A program made the translations under genes and the position numbers. A stretch of 64,000 nucleotides of DNA from Acidobacteriota bacterium (lineage in GTDB: Bacteria; Acidobacteriota; Blastocatellia; Pyrinomonadales; Pyrinomonadaceae). Below the pieces are notes generated by a model. The model ran no database searches, had not been told where the DNA came from, and saw nothing but the letters and a program-made list of their open reading frames with translations. Each line of letters starts with the position of its first letter. Positions within the stretch are counted from its first letter, which is position 1. Where the stretch lies: positions 1 to 64,000 of the forward strand of contig JAKOVX010000042.1 in assembly GCA_029781855.1 (NCBI GenBank). Direction: 5' to 3'. Positions 55,552 through 64,000 of this stretch are shown here, one piece after another.

Positions 55552-57390
55552 TTAAGCGGCCGTAATTCTTCGTTGATTTTCAAAGTGGGCGGCGATCTCG
55601 GCTGCGGCTTTGGGTCCGACAAATGGTCTGAGTTCCTCGACCGAAGCCTTGGCTATGCGTTCGATCGATCCGAGATTTTTGAGGAGTCTGAGTTTGCGTT
55701 TTTCACCGATACCCGGAATTTCGGAAAGCTCCGATGAAAAATCGCGTTTCTCCCGGCGTTTCCGGTGAAATTCGACCGCCGTTTTGTGGGTTTCCTCTCG
55801 GATCTGAAGGATCATCCGAAAGGCAAGTGAGTGTTTATCGAACGGTATCGGCTGATCTTCGCGGCCGTGAACCAGCAAGTGCGAGATGTCACTGTGGCGT
55901 TTTGGCGGCTTGACCAGGCCGACGAGCATGATCTGCTCGAGGTCGAGTGCCTGCATCGCGGCGGCGGCGGCCGATAGCTGGCCTTTTCCGCCGTCGATGA
56001 ATACGAGTTGCGGCAGCGGTTTCTGCTCATCGACCAGCCGTCGATATCGCCGGAATACGGCCTCGTGCATCGACGCAAAATCATTCGAACCCTCAACAGT
56101 TTTGATGATAAATCGTCGGTAAGCTCCTTTTGCCGGCTTTCCATTCTCAAAAACGACGATCCCGGCGACGTTCTCCGAGCCCGAGATGTTCGAGATGTCG
56201 AACGACTCGATCCGGTCGGGGAAATAGGGAAGTTCGAGAATCTCCTGGAGTTCCTCAAGAACCTTCTTCCCGTCAGGTTTCAGCACGCGGAAACGCTGCT
56301 CGAACGCGATCTTGGCGTTCGTTTCGACAAGTTCAACGAGGCTCTTTTTCGTGCCGCGTTTCGGGTCGAGGATGTGGACACGCCGGCCGCGGCGTTCGGT
56401 CAGGAGTTTTTCGAAGATCGCCCGGTCGTCAAAATCGTGAGGTACGTGTATCTCCAACGGCACATAATCCGTCGAATAGTACTGTAACAGCACGTTGCCC
56501 AGGAACTCCGAAGCGTCAAACGTGTCATCCTCCGGCAGGTCCTCCCAAAAGAATTCACGCCGCCCGACAATTCGCCCTTCCCGCATTGTGAAAAGCTGCA
56601 GAGCGAGCCGCTGGCCTTCGCGGTAATAACCGAAAATGTCGACATCGCGGTCCGCCGTCGTCGCCATCTTCTGTTGCTCGCTCAGAGCAAGTACAGTTTT
56701 GTGCAGGTCACGATATTTTGCGGCCAGTTCGAATTTATTTTCTTCGGCATACTGCCACATACGCTCTTCGAGCGTATTTGCTAGTTCCTTGTTTCGGCCT
56801 TCGAGCAGGATCTTGACGTCGGCCGCGGCTTCCTGATATTCCGTCTGAGTGCACAGGCCCTTGACGCACGGGCCGAGACAGCGTTTCAGGTGGTATTCGA
56901 GACACGGCCGCGGCAATTTGCCGTCGATCTCGATCTCGCACGTGCGAAGCTGGAACGCCCGATTGACCAGATTCAGAGTTTTTCGAGCCAGGACTGCCGG
57001 CAAAAATGGGCCGTAGTAGTGCGAGCCGTCGCGCACGATCCGCCGGGTTACGACCACTTTCGGATAAGGTTCGTTCGTCAGCTTGAGATGCGGGTAAGAT
57101 TTGTCGTCCTTGAGGAGGACGTTAAACCGGGGCTTGTGCTTCTTGATCAGGTTCGATTCGAGCACGAGGGCCTCAACCTCGTTGTCGACGACGATGAACT
57201 CAAAATCTGCGATCAGTTTGACGAGCTGCCGGGTCTTCGGGTCGAGGTTCCGGCTCGATTGAAAGTATTGACGGACGCGGCTCCGCAGATTCTTCGCCTT
57301 GCCGACGTAAATTATCCTGCCTGCCGCGCTCTTGTGTATGTAAATGCCCGAATCCGTCGGCAGTATCTTGAGTTTTTCCTCGATCGTCAC
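55552..57390 (-). CDS. uvrC: Excinuclease ABC subunit C
   Basis: 612 residues, GTG start at 57390. It makes the two incisions in UvrABC nucleotide excision repair. The N-terminal GIY-YIG domain has GIYIH (15-19) and IIYVGKAKNL (26-35); then the Cys-rich CLEYHLKRCLGPC segment, the UVR motif (ELANTLEERMWQYAEE...), the RNase H-like C-terminal nuclease with DISNISGS and FIDGGKGQL, and two helix-hairpin-helix motifs near the end. Length is standard. Confidence 0.95.
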   Translation of the reverse strand: MTIEEKLKILPTDSGIYIHKSAAGRIIYVGKAKNLRSRVRQYFQSSRNLDPKTRQLVKLIADFEFIVVDNEVEALVLESNLIKKHKPRFNVLLKDDKSYPHLKLTNEPYPKVVVTRRIVRDGSHYYGPFLPAVLARKTLNLVNRAFQLRTCEIEIDGKLPRPCLEYHLKRCLGPCVKGLCTQTEYQEAAADVKILLEGRNKELANTLEERMWQYAEENKFELAAKYRDLHKTVLALSEQQKMATTADRDVDIFGYYREGQRLALQLFTMREGRIVGRREFFWEDLPEDDTFDASEFLGNVLLQYYSTDYVPLEIHVPHDFDDRAIFEKLLTERRGRRVHILDPKRGTKKSLVELVETNAKIAFEQRFRVLKPDGKKVLEELQEILELPYFPDRIESFDISNISGSENVAGIVVFENGKPAKGAYRRFIIKTVEGSNDFASMHEAVFRRYRRLVDEQKPLPQLVFIDGGKGQLSAAAAAMQALDLEQIMLVGLVKPPKRHSDISHLLVHGREDQPIPFDKHSLAFRMILQIREETHKTAVEFHRKRREKRDFSSELSEIPGIGEKRKLRLLKNLGSIERIAKASVEELRPFVGPKAAAEIAAHFENQRRITAA

Positions 57391-57416
57391 ACCTTAAATT
57401 CTACCGCACCGGCCTG

Positions 57417-57462
57417 CGAAAAAGTAAAACGCCTGCTCGTCTCATTTCAAGACAAGCAGGCG
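57417..57462 (-). terminator. Terminator of the small upstream unit, minus strand
   Basis: CGCCTGCT (57430-57437) pairs with AGCAGGCG (57455-57462), extended by GTCT/AGAC, loop CATTTCA. On the minus strand the stem is followed by TTTTACTTTTT, a terminator-like tail, just before the uvrC start. Confidence 0.6.
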
Positions 57463-57485
57463 CGTTGTTTCCGGCGTTCGTGTCC

Positions 57486-57563
57486 CTAACGCTGTACCGC
57501 CGGAAGCAAAAGACCGATCAAAACTGCGATAATTCCCACCGTAACGTAAACTGAGAAGGTCAT
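57486..57563 (-). CDS. 25-residue membrane peptide
   Basis: An open frame from ATG 57563 to TAG 57488-57486 encodes MTFSVYVTV then GIIAVLIGLLLPAVQR: one hydrophobic helix of about 18 residues ending in a positive charge. GGAG (57580-57577) lies 13 bases upstream, a long spacing for a ribosome-binding site. A terminator follows within 25 bases, so this looks like a complete mini-gene in the 310-bp gap between uvrC and tsaC. The rest of the gap (57581-57700) is AT-rich and empty. It could instead be a small regulatory RNA. Confidence 0.5.
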   Translation of the reverse strand: MTFSVYVTVGIIAVLIGLLLPAVQR

Positions 57564-57700
57564 GATTGGATAATTTCTCCTTTATGTATAAATTGTGATT
57601 CGGGTATTATTTTCGGAATTGTCCGATCCGATCACATCAATAAGACGGTGTTCGGCCTGAATTTTGCCGGAGCTCTTGTCGAAAACGGCCTTACTAACAC

Positions 57701-58642
57701 GTGGAAACTGTACTTACATTTGATCCGATCGAGGCCGCCGGGTACGTGAAACGCGGTGGTATCGTCGCATTTCCAACCGAGACCGTTTACGGCCTCGGAG
57801 CGAACGTCTTCGACGCGACGGCCGTCGCAAAGATCTTTGAGGCAAAGATGCGTCCGGCTGACAATCCGTTGATCGCACACGTCTGCGACACGTCGCAGAT
57901 CGAGCGGCTTGTCAAAAATATCACCGGATCGGCCTCGAAATTGATCGAGGCATTCTTCCCCGGGCCGCTGACGGTCGTGCTCGAAAGATCAGGCGAGGTG
58001 CCGGACGTTGCGACCGCGGGACTCGACACGATAGGTGTGCGGATGCCGCGATTTGAGATCGCACATCGGTTTCTCGAGGCGTGCGGAGTGCCCGTCGTCG
58101 CACCGTCGGCGAACCTTTCGGGCAAGCCTAGTCCGACGACGTGGCAGGCCGTTTTCGAGGACCTCGGCGGCCGCATTGACTGCATCCTACAGGGCGACCC
58201 GACCGAGATAGGCCTGGAATCGACCGTCGTTGACTGCACGTCTGATCATCCGGTGCTCCTACGCTTAGGCTCTGTATCGCTCAGCGACCTGCGAGAAGTG
58301 GTGCCCGATATCAGGGAGGTAGGTTCCGACGATCCCGCGACGGTTCGCAGCCCCGGATTGCGGCATCGGCATTATTCACCTCGTGCTCACGTCGTTCTCA
58401 TCAGCGATGACAAAGGATTGCCAACAACTGAGAACTCCGCTTTCATCGGCCTGCACCGTCCGTCCGCCGGCGTAAGACTGGCTAAAATATGTTCGAGCGT
58501 CGGGGAATATGCCAGCAGCGTTTTTGAATTTTTTCGAGAGTGCGATCGACGAGGGATCGAAACGATTTATTGCGAATTGGTTTCCGGCGAAGGGATCGGG
58601 GCAGCTCTGAACGACCGTCTTCGGCGGGCGGCGGAGGATTAA
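57701..58642 (+). CDS. tsaC: L-threonylcarbamoyladenylate synthase (Sua5 type)
   Basis: Makes threonylcarbamoyl-AMP for the t6A37 modification of ANN-decoding tRNAs. 313 residues, so the longer Sua5 type with a C-terminal Rossmann-like domain (about 215-313). The YrdC core is clear: RGGIVAFPTETVYGLGANVFD, KMRPADNPLIAHV and VVAPSANLSGKPSPTT. GTG start at 57701. Its stop interlocks with the convergent gene (TTAA, 58639-58642). Confidence 0.93.
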   Translation: METVLTFDPIEAAGYVKRGGIVAFPTETVYGLGANVFDATAVAKIFEAKMRPADNPLIAHVCDTSQIERLVKNITGSASKLIEAFFPGPLTVVLERSGEVPDVATAGLDTIGVRMPRFEIAHRFLEACGVPVVAPSANLSGKPSPTTWQAVFEDLGGRIDCILQGDPTEIGLESTVVDCTSDHPVLLRLGSVSLSDLREVVPDIREVGSDDPATVRSPGLRHRHYSPRAHVVLISDDKGLPTTENSAFIGLHRPSAGVRLAKICSSVGEYASSVFEFFRECDRRGIETIYCELVSGEGIGAALNDRLRRAAED

Positions 58643-60183
58643 TTTACGATTCTCAGCGACACTCGTGTTATTGCCGTCTCGCCGTTGTCCGCAATGACCT
58701 CAACGTCCAACGCCGGATCGGACCTCAGCAGTTGGAGGTGTTCAAGCCGGACAAGCACCAACACGGGCTTTCCGCCCAGCGACGCGATGTCTCGTCTCAG
58801 GTCAGGCGTCGCCCAATATTCACGCTGCTTTCCGGTTGCGTCCCGGACAAGGCGCCCCGCGGCGTAAAACTCGGCATTGTGAGAGATCGAGTGAAAATTG
58901 AGAACCTTATCACCTGCGTAGCCTTTCGAATCTGCCTCTGCAACCAAACCCTTGACCGAGTCGCCATACGCGAACTGCGGAACAACCGTCACGAGAAGCA
59001 CGACACAAACGGCCAAAGTGCCCAATCCCATCGAGAAGATCGCTATCCTCCATCTCGAACCGCGACTCAAAAACCGCTTTAGATATATAGCGGTGAGCAT
59101 TACTGCCGCCGGCACCGAGGGCATAATGTAGCCAGGCAATTTCGAGCCGGAGATCGAAAAAAATCCGAGAGGGACAATTAGCCACGCCCACGCAAAAAGC
59201 ACGATCGGCTGCAAATGCTCCGACCTGTGATCGCGAAGCTGTCGATAGCCGTCTCTGATCCCAGAAACGACGGCCGCGAGAAAGAATGGGACCCACGGGA
59301 TCGTCATCAACGGCAGTATCCACAAATAGAAATAGAACGGCTGCGGATGCTGATATTTATTGGAAGTAAACCGTTGGAAATGATGCTGGATGATGAACTC
59401 GTCGATGAACTTGTAACCGTTTATCTCGTACATCGGCAGGTACCAGACCGCTGCAACCGCGACAAAGAGCAGCGTTCCCCAAACCGTACTGAAGACGAAT
59501 GCTCGATCGGGCAATCGCCTCGAGATCAAAAAATAGAGAGAAACTATGGCCCCCGGAAATACGACGCCGATCAACCCTTTACCAATTAATGCGACGCCGA
59601 TGAAGAAATAAAATAGTGCCAGCGGGAGATATTTTGCCGCGAAACTCTCAGACCGGCGTTGGTCAAAACAATAGAAACTTACCAACGACGCCGTAATGGG
59701 AAACGTCACGATAATGTCGAAGCTTGCTCCACGGGCGAAAACGATGATCCCGAGCGTAGATGCGGCGATCAGAGCGACCCATTTCCCAAAATCCGGGCCG
59801 GCGTCCGGAATGTCAGCCGCTTTAGATTTTGAGAGAGAGCTCCCGAGCCAACCGAGCGAAAGGACCGTCCCGAGCCCGAAAAATGCCGGTCCAAGCCGGG
59901 CGGCGAATTCACTCACACCGAACAGCTTGAACGTGATCATCTCCAGCCAATACAGTAATGCCGGTTTTTCGAACCAAGTAAATCCGCCGAGCGTCGGCGT
60001 GATCCAGTCGCCTCGGTCGAGCATTTCTCTTGCGACCTGGGCGTATCTCGGTTCGTCGGGGCCGAGAAGCGGGATCGTAAGGCCGAAAAGATAGACAAAC
60101 ACGACAAATGCAAAAAACGCCCACCAGGCAAATTTCCATTTATCCGGCGAGCCCCGATCTTTGTCCTTTGTAATTTCCGGCAT
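58639..60183 (-). CDS. GT39/ArnT-like membrane glycosyltransferase
   Basis: 514 residues, about ten to twelve transmembrane helices. It is a GT-C fold protein of the PMT/ArnT type: GPDEPRYAQVAREMLDRGDW carries the catalytic acidic pair in the first periplasmic loop, and WFEKPALLYWLEM follows. Such enzymes transfer sugar from undecaprenyl phosphate to lipid A or proteins. A soluble periplasmic C-terminal region (about 420-514) ends the protein. It is divergent from the Gfo/Idh gene with 49 bases between. Confidence 0.88.
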   Translation of the reverse strand: MPEITKDKDRGSPDKWKFAWWAFFAFVVFVYLFGLTIPLLGPDEPRYAQVAREMLDRGDWITPTLGGFTWFEKPALLYWLEMITFKLFGVSEFAARLGPAFFGLGTVLSLGWLGSSLSKSKAADIPDAGPDFGKWVALIAASTLGIIVFARGASFDIIVTFPITASLVSFYCFDQRRSESFAAKYLPLALFYFFIGVALIGKGLIGVVFPGAIVSLYFLISRRLPDRAFVFSTVWGTLLFVAVAAVWYLPMYEINGYKFIDEFIIQHHFQRFTSNKYQHPQPFYFYLWILPLMTIPWVPFFLAAVVSGIRDGYRQLRDHRSEHLQPIVLFAWAWLIVPLGFFSISGSKLPGYIMPSVPAAVMLTAIYLKRFLSRGSRWRIAIFSMGLGTLAVCVVLLVTVVPQFAYGDSVKGLVAEADSKGYAGDKVLNFHSISHNAEFYAAGRLVRDATGKQREYWATPDLRRDIASLGGKPVLVLVRLEHLQLLRSDPALDVEVIADNGETAITRVSLRIVN

Positions 60184-60232
60184 CTTAAATGAGAATGTAA
60201 AGTATTGCTGAAAAACGCCTTGTTATCAAATT

Positions 60233-61219
60233 ATGCCCGAAAATCAAAAGCTCAAGGTCGCTGCGATCGGTGTTGGCAGCCTTGGGCGACATCACGCACG
60301 AAACTACGCTGAGCTCGCTGCCGAAGGACGAGTTGAACTGGTCGGCGTCTGCGACACGAGCCCTGAGACCGGCGCCGCCGTTGCCGAGGCCCATTTGGTG
60401 CCTTTGTTCGACGATTGGCGGGAACTGCTCGACTCGGTCGACCTTGTCTCGGTCGCGACGCCGACTGAAACGCACTGCGAGATCGCCTGCGCGTTTCTCG
60501 ATCGCGGCGTTCACGTTCTTGTAGAAAAGCCGATCGCGTTAACGCTGGATGAGGCCGATCGGATGATCGCCGCTTCGGAGAAGTCGGGGGCAAAGCTAAT
60601 GGTCGGCCAACTCGAACGTTTCAACCCGGCGATGGTCGCCCTGCGGCCGCACGTGACCAAGCCGCTCTATTTCGAGATCCACCGAGTTTCGCCGTTTCCC
60701 AATCGTTCGCTCGATGTTGATGTCGTGCTCGATGTGATGATCCACGATCTCGACGCGATCCAATGGCTGGTCGGCGAGGACGTCAAGGTGTCGGAGATAC
60801 GAGCGGTTGGGATACCGATCGTCTCAAACAAGGTCGATGCCGCGAACGCCCGAATCGAATTCGAAAACGGCGCCGTCGCCAACATTACTGCTTCCCGCGT
60901 CGGCACCGAAAAGATCAGAAAGACGCGGTTCTACCAGACGAATTCATATGTCGTACTGGATTACGCGACCAAATTTTCATCCGTAACCACGCTAAACCCT
61001 GAAGCGGCTCATCCGCTGCTCGGGATCTCGATCAACCGGCTGCAAGTTGACGATGTCGAGCCGTTGCGTGCCGAGATCACAGCGTTTCTCGACTCGATCG
61101 AGCAGGACCGCGTGCCGCCGGTCAGCGGTGCCGACGGCAGACGTGCGTTGGCACTGGCGGTCGGGGTGTTGGAAAAAATAGATCAGCACATGGAGCGGTT
61201 GGCAGGCCAACCCGAATAG
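60233..61219 (+). CDS. Gfo/Idh/MocA-family oxidoreductase
   Basis: 328 residues. NAD(P)-binding GVGSLGRHHARNYAEL (12-27), the EKP motif in VLVEKPIALTLDEADRM (Lys catalytic region), and the second-domain VMIHDLDAIQWLVG with its His are typical. The sequence is close to the UDP-N-acetylglucosamine 3-dehydrogenase (GnnA-like) subset used for amide-linked lipid A, but this cannot be separated from other sugar dehydrogenases by motif. The adjacent ArnT-like transferase makes a cell-envelope role plausible. Confidence 0.88.
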   Translation: MPENQKLKVAAIGVGSLGRHHARNYAELAAEGRVELVGVCDTSPETGAAVAEAHLVPLFDDWRELLDSVDLVSVATPTETHCEIACAFLDRGVHVLVEKPIALTLDEADRMIAASEKSGAKLMVGQLERFNPAMVALRPHVTKPLYFEIHRVSPFPNRSLDVDVVLDVMIHDLDAIQWLVGEDVKVSEIRAVGIPIVSNKVDAANARIEFENGAVANITASRVGTEKIRKTRFYQTNSYVVLDYATKFSSVTTLNPEAAHPLLGISINRLQVDDVEPLRAEITAFLDSIEQDRVPPVSGADGRRALALAVGVLEKIDQHMERLAGQPE

Positions 61220-61287
61220 CGAGTGCGTGTTCAACGGCGAGCGATTTCATTAATTGGCTGCCTGTCGAACGTTTAAGATACGAGTCT

Positions 61288-62406
61288 GTGAAAAGCGAAA
61301 AAATCACAAAGTACCTTGCGGAGAGGATCGCGGCTAATGATTTCCCGTCGGCGGTCTATCTCGTTGCCGAGGAAGGTTTGCAGGTCTTTTCCGGTGCAGT
61401 TGGTTCGGCCGTCGTCGATCCCGAGCATATTCCCGCCGCCACGGGCACGATCTACGACATGGCGAGTTTGACCAAGGTCCTTGTCACGGGTCTTTTGACG
61501 TCTATTTTGATCGAAAGCGGGGAATTATCGCTCGACGACCGCGTTGCCGACCTGATCCCCGATTTTGGCTCGCCGGATAAACAGGAGATCACGGTCGTCG
61601 AACTGCTCACTCACACCTCGCGTCTTCCGGCCTGGCTGCCGTTATATCTTTTGGCGTCGGATCCGGCTGACGTTGTATTTGAGATCGATCGCATTCCGCT
61701 TGATCAAAAGCAGAACGCCGTCACCTACAGCGATCTGAATTTCATAGTGCTTGGCAAGATCGTCGAGAGAGTCATCGGTAGCTCCCTGGATGTCGCCGCC
61801 AAAGAAATAATCTTCCGCCCTCTCGGCCTGTCTAAAACCTTCTTTGATCCGCCCGCGAGCATGAAAACGCGGATCGCCGCTAGCGAAAATGGCAACGCGT
61901 ACGAAAGACAGACATGCATTGATCTCGGGTTTCTACAGCCGGACGCGACCGATATGGGCGGCCTCAGGACAAGATTGATCTGGGGCGAGGTCCACGACGG
62001 CAACTCCTACTTTATGAACGGCGTTTCCGGTCACGCCGGATTATTTTCCACCGCATCCGAGACGTTCGAGATCGCAAAGCAATTCCTGCCCGTTACGTCC
62101 ACTCTGCTGTCGGACGAAAGCTGCAAATTATTCCGGACCAACTTTACCAAAGGGATGAACGAGCCGCGTTCACTCGCATTCCAACTTGCCTCGATGCCCG
62201 AATCGACGGCCGGCACCCGGATGTCGCCTGGAAGTTTCGGACATCTAGGATTTACCGGAACGAGCCTCTGGATCGATCCTGTTCGCGATCGCGTCTTTAT
62301 TTTACTCACCAATCGAACGCACGCTCACGATCTGCCATTCGTAAATATCAACAGCGTTCGCCGCCAATTTCACGACCTCGCAATCTCCGCACTTGATCAA
62401 AATTGA
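61288..62406 (+). CDS. Beta-lactamase-fold serine hydrolase
   Basis: 372 residues, GTG start. Class C/penicillin-binding-like hydrolase with SxxK S60-LT-K63 (MASLTK), Tyr147 in VTYSDLNF, and HLGFTGTS as the KTG-like third motif. No signal peptide is obvious, so it may be cytoplasmic. Likely an esterase or D-amino-acid/peptidoglycan-related hydrolase (EstB-like); no reason to expect beta-lactam resistance. Downstream of the Gfo/Idh gene by 68 bases. Confidence 0.88.
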   Translation: MKSEKITKYLAERIAANDFPSAVYLVAEEGLQVFSGAVGSAVVDPEHIPAATGTIYDMASLTKVLVTGLLTSILIESGELSLDDRVADLIPDFGSPDKQEITVVELLTHTSRLPAWLPLYLLASDPADVVFEIDRIPLDQKQNAVTYSDLNFIVLGKIVERVIGSSLDVAAKEIIFRPLGLSKTFFDPPASMKTRIAASENGNAYERQTCIDLGFLQPDATDMGGLRTRLIWGEVHDGNSYFMNGVSGHAGLFSTASETFEIAKQFLPVTSTLLSDESCKLFRTNFTKGMNEPRSLAFQLASMPESTAGTRMSPGSFGHLGFTGTSLWIDPVRDRVFILLTNRTHAHDLPFVNINSVRRQFHDLAISALDQN

Positions 62407-62484
62407 AAGCAACGAAAAACGCCGGTTGCTAATCAAAGTGGTCGCTTTCCCCAAGCTAACTTAACAGCAGAAGGAATATTCGGA

Positions 62485-63690
62485 ATGAAAAAACTGGCTT
62501 TGGTTCTCATCTTTTTGGCTTTCAGCGCAGGCGGAACATTGGCGCAGGAAACCAACGCCACTCGGCCGCGAGTCGCTTCGACACCGGCACCACCGGTGCT
62601 TAGAGGAAGGACAACCGCCGAATCCTCGCCAGGCGGCCCGCCGGTACTCATAAACGGCAAAAGACCTGCATCTGCAGAACCGACTCCGACCCCTGCCGCA
62701 GAAGGCGACAGCGACATCATCAAGGTCGAGACCAATCTCGTCACGATGCCCGTAGCCGTCCTCGATCGCGATGGCCGGTTCATTTCGGGACTACAGCAGC
62801 GGGATTTCAAGATCTTCGAAAATGGCGTTGAGCAAAAGGTAGAATATTTTCAGTCGGTCGAACAGCCTTTCACGGTTGTCATGCTGATCGACGTCAGCCC
62901 GTCCACGCAATTCCGTATTGAGGAGATACAGCAGGCCGCGATCACGTTTCTGGACCAGCTTCGGCCGAACGACCGTGTAATGGTCGTTTCGTTCGATCAG
63001 CACGTCCACGTGATGAGCCCGATCACCAACGATCGATATCAGTTGCGCAACGCGATCCGGCAGGTTCGCTTTGGCGACGGCACGAGCCTTTATGAGGCAG
63101 TTGATTTCGTCATCAATCAGCAGTTGCGTGGGATACAGGGCCGCAAGGCCGTGGTTCTCTTCACCGACGGAGTGGACACAACGTCCAGACGGGCGTCGTA
63201 TCAGAGCACCGTCGACGAAACCGAGGAGATCGATTCACTTTTTTACACGATCAGGTACGACACTTCGCACGATCTTAACGGCGGCGGTGGCAACTCGGGC
63301 GGCTGGGGGCGACCACGCGGTGGCCGCACGACGATGGCGGACATACTCGCGGCGATCATGACCGGCGGCAATGTCGGCATCGGCAACAGTGCTCCGGGCG
63401 GCGCGAGCCAGAGCGATTACGAAACAGGACGCCGATACCTCGAGACGCTTGCTCTCAACAGCGGCGGCCGTGAATTTGAGGCCTCGACGATGACCAACGT
63501 CGACGCGGCGTTTTCGGGTATCGCCGAGGAACTTCGTCGCCAGTATTCGCTCGGATATTATCCGGATAATGTTGGAAAGATCGGCGACCGGAAACAGATC
63601 AAGATCCGTGTGATGCGGCCGGGCGTGGTGGTCCGTGCAAAGACGAGCTACGTCGTCGGCCAAACTGACCGGACTATTGCCGGAAAATAG
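62485..63690 (+). CDS. Secreted VWFA-domain protein
   Basis: 401 residues with a signal peptide (cleavage after TLAQ). A Pro/Thr-rich linker with PTPTP precedes the VWA-related domain: LIDVSPST (Asp136, Ser138, Ser140, the MIDAS motif), GDGTSLYEAVDF and LFTDGVDT. A Gly-rich loop GGGGNSGGWGRPRGGR interrupts the second half. It matches the secreted VWFA-related proteins common in Acidobacteriota, of unknown function. A terminator follows. Confidence 0.87.
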   Translation: MKKLALVLIFLAFSAGGTLAQETNATRPRVASTPAPPVLRGRTTAESSPGGPPVLINGKRPASAEPTPTPAAEGDSDIIKVETNLVTMPVAVLDRDGRFISGLQQRDFKIFENGVEQKVEYFQSVEQPFTVVMLIDVSPSTQFRIEEIQQAAITFLDQLRPNDRVMVVSFDQHVHVMSPITNDRYQLRNAIRQVRFGDGTSLYEAVDFVINQQLRGIQGRKAVVLFTDGVDTTSRRASYQSTVDETEEIDSLFYTIRYDTSHDLNGGGGNSGGWGRPRGGRTTMADILAAIMTGGNVGIGNSAPGGASQSDYETGRRYLETLALNSGGREFEASTMTNVDAAFSGIAEELRRQYSLGYYPDNVGKIGDRKQIKIRVMRPGVVVRAKTSYVVGQTDRTIAGK

Positions 63691-63718
63691 ACGAGACAAT
63701 AGATTCAACATCCTGAAC

Positions 63719-63745
63719 GGGCCGACCGCAGCGGCCCCTTTTTTT
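63719..63745 (+). terminator. Terminator after the VWFA gene
   Basis: GGGCCG (63719-63724) pairs with CGGCCC (63732-63737), loop ACCGCAG, followed by CTTTTTTT. Confidence 0.8.
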
Positions 63746-63812
63746 GTTCAAGCTTGCATCTTCAGGGCTGCGATCGTGCATCGTATGCAATAATCTCCGT
63801 ATAGGGATAAAA

Positions 63813-64000
63813 ATGCGATTTCTCCTCATCCCAGTTCTCCTAATTGCGGGCCTCGGCACAGCGAACCTATTTGCCCAATCGGGCAACGGCGGAGCTCCTA
63901 CCGGGGCCAAGGCCAACAAGCGTCCCGCAGCCACTCCGACGCCGACGCCGGTTGAGCAGGTCGCTGAAAATGACGCTGCCGGGCCGGTCGATGACAGCGA
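63813..64000 (+). CDS. Secreted protein, truncated at the window end
   Basis: ATG 63813 behind AGGGAT. The visible 62 residues are a signal peptide (LLIPVLLIAGLGTANLFAQ) and then a Thr/Pro-rich linker, RPAATPTPTPVEQ. The layout is close to the start of the upstream VWFA protein (signal peptide, then RPASAEPTPTP), so it may be a second VWFA-type protein, but the domain itself is beyond the window. Confidence 0.7.
   Translation, partial: MRFLLIPVLLIAGLGTANLFAQSGNGGAPTGAKANKRPAATPTPTPVEQVAENDAAGPVDDS

Overview
The window looks like a chromosomal segment of a Gram-negative acidobacterium, most likely class Blastocatellia (Pyrinomonadaceae-like). This is inferred from gene content, not from a marker gene. 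The pointers are an alternative complex III operon joined to an A2-type caa3 oxidase, a VWFA-related secreted protein of the kind common in Acidobacteriota, outer-membrane lipoprotein carriers, and moderate GC. I saw no rRNA, tRNA, CRISPR array, insertion sequence or prophage. The genes are mostly housekeeping, in short operons on both strands.

Layout. 1-15 kb: amino-acid and purine biosynthesis. The succinylase branch of the lysine/diaminopimelate pathway (dapB, dapA, dapD, a class I/II aminotransferase, asd) is interleaved with a TrpF-like protein, an M23 lipoprotein peptidase, a 1077-residue secreted propeller protein, an RNB ribonuclease, purB, two DUF4870 paralogues and purSQ. 15-19 kb: a DUF4097-like secreted protein, a GHMP sugar kinase, a DedA protein and a ROK kinase. 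19.4-33.1 kb: the respiratory block, actABCDEF, an unknown membrane-anchored protein, SCO, and coxB-coxA-coxC-coxD. Together these would take electrons from quinol through ACIII to oxygen. 33.2-36.8 kb: a lipoprotein-trafficking-like cluster (lipoprotein, LolD-like ATPase, a 60-residue membrane protein, two LolA paralogues). 36.9-41.5 kb: a radical SAM protein, an NTF2-fold protein, a flavin reductase, a VIT1-family transporter and fused FtcD. 41.5-52.5 kb: carbon metabolism (pyk, GH15, eno, a GpmI homologue), an IscU-BFD protein, TlpA, a CNNM/CBS transporter and tdk. 52.6-64 kb: secreted or membrane proteins, uvrC, tsaC/sua5, a GT39 transferase, a Gfo/Idh dehydrogenase, a serine hydrolase and VWA-type secreted proteins.

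Most notable observations. (1) The GpmI homologue at 50.2 kb keeps the full-length fold but has lost the nucleophilic serine, four of seven metal ligands and most substrate-binding residues, so it looks like a pseudoenzyme or a repurposed protein. (2) A 17-bp perfect palindrome lies just downstream of the candidate promoter of the ACIII-oxidase operon, and a 26-bp interrupted palindrome lies next to the eno promoter. (3) A 25-residue membrane peptide gene with its own terminator sits upstream of uvrC. (4) Three convergent gene pairs overlap by exactly four bases through interlocked stop codons. (5) CoxC carries a roughly 100-residue hydrophilic insertion. (6) A LolD-like ATPase sits with LolA-like carriers and a tiny membrane protein but without LolC/E.
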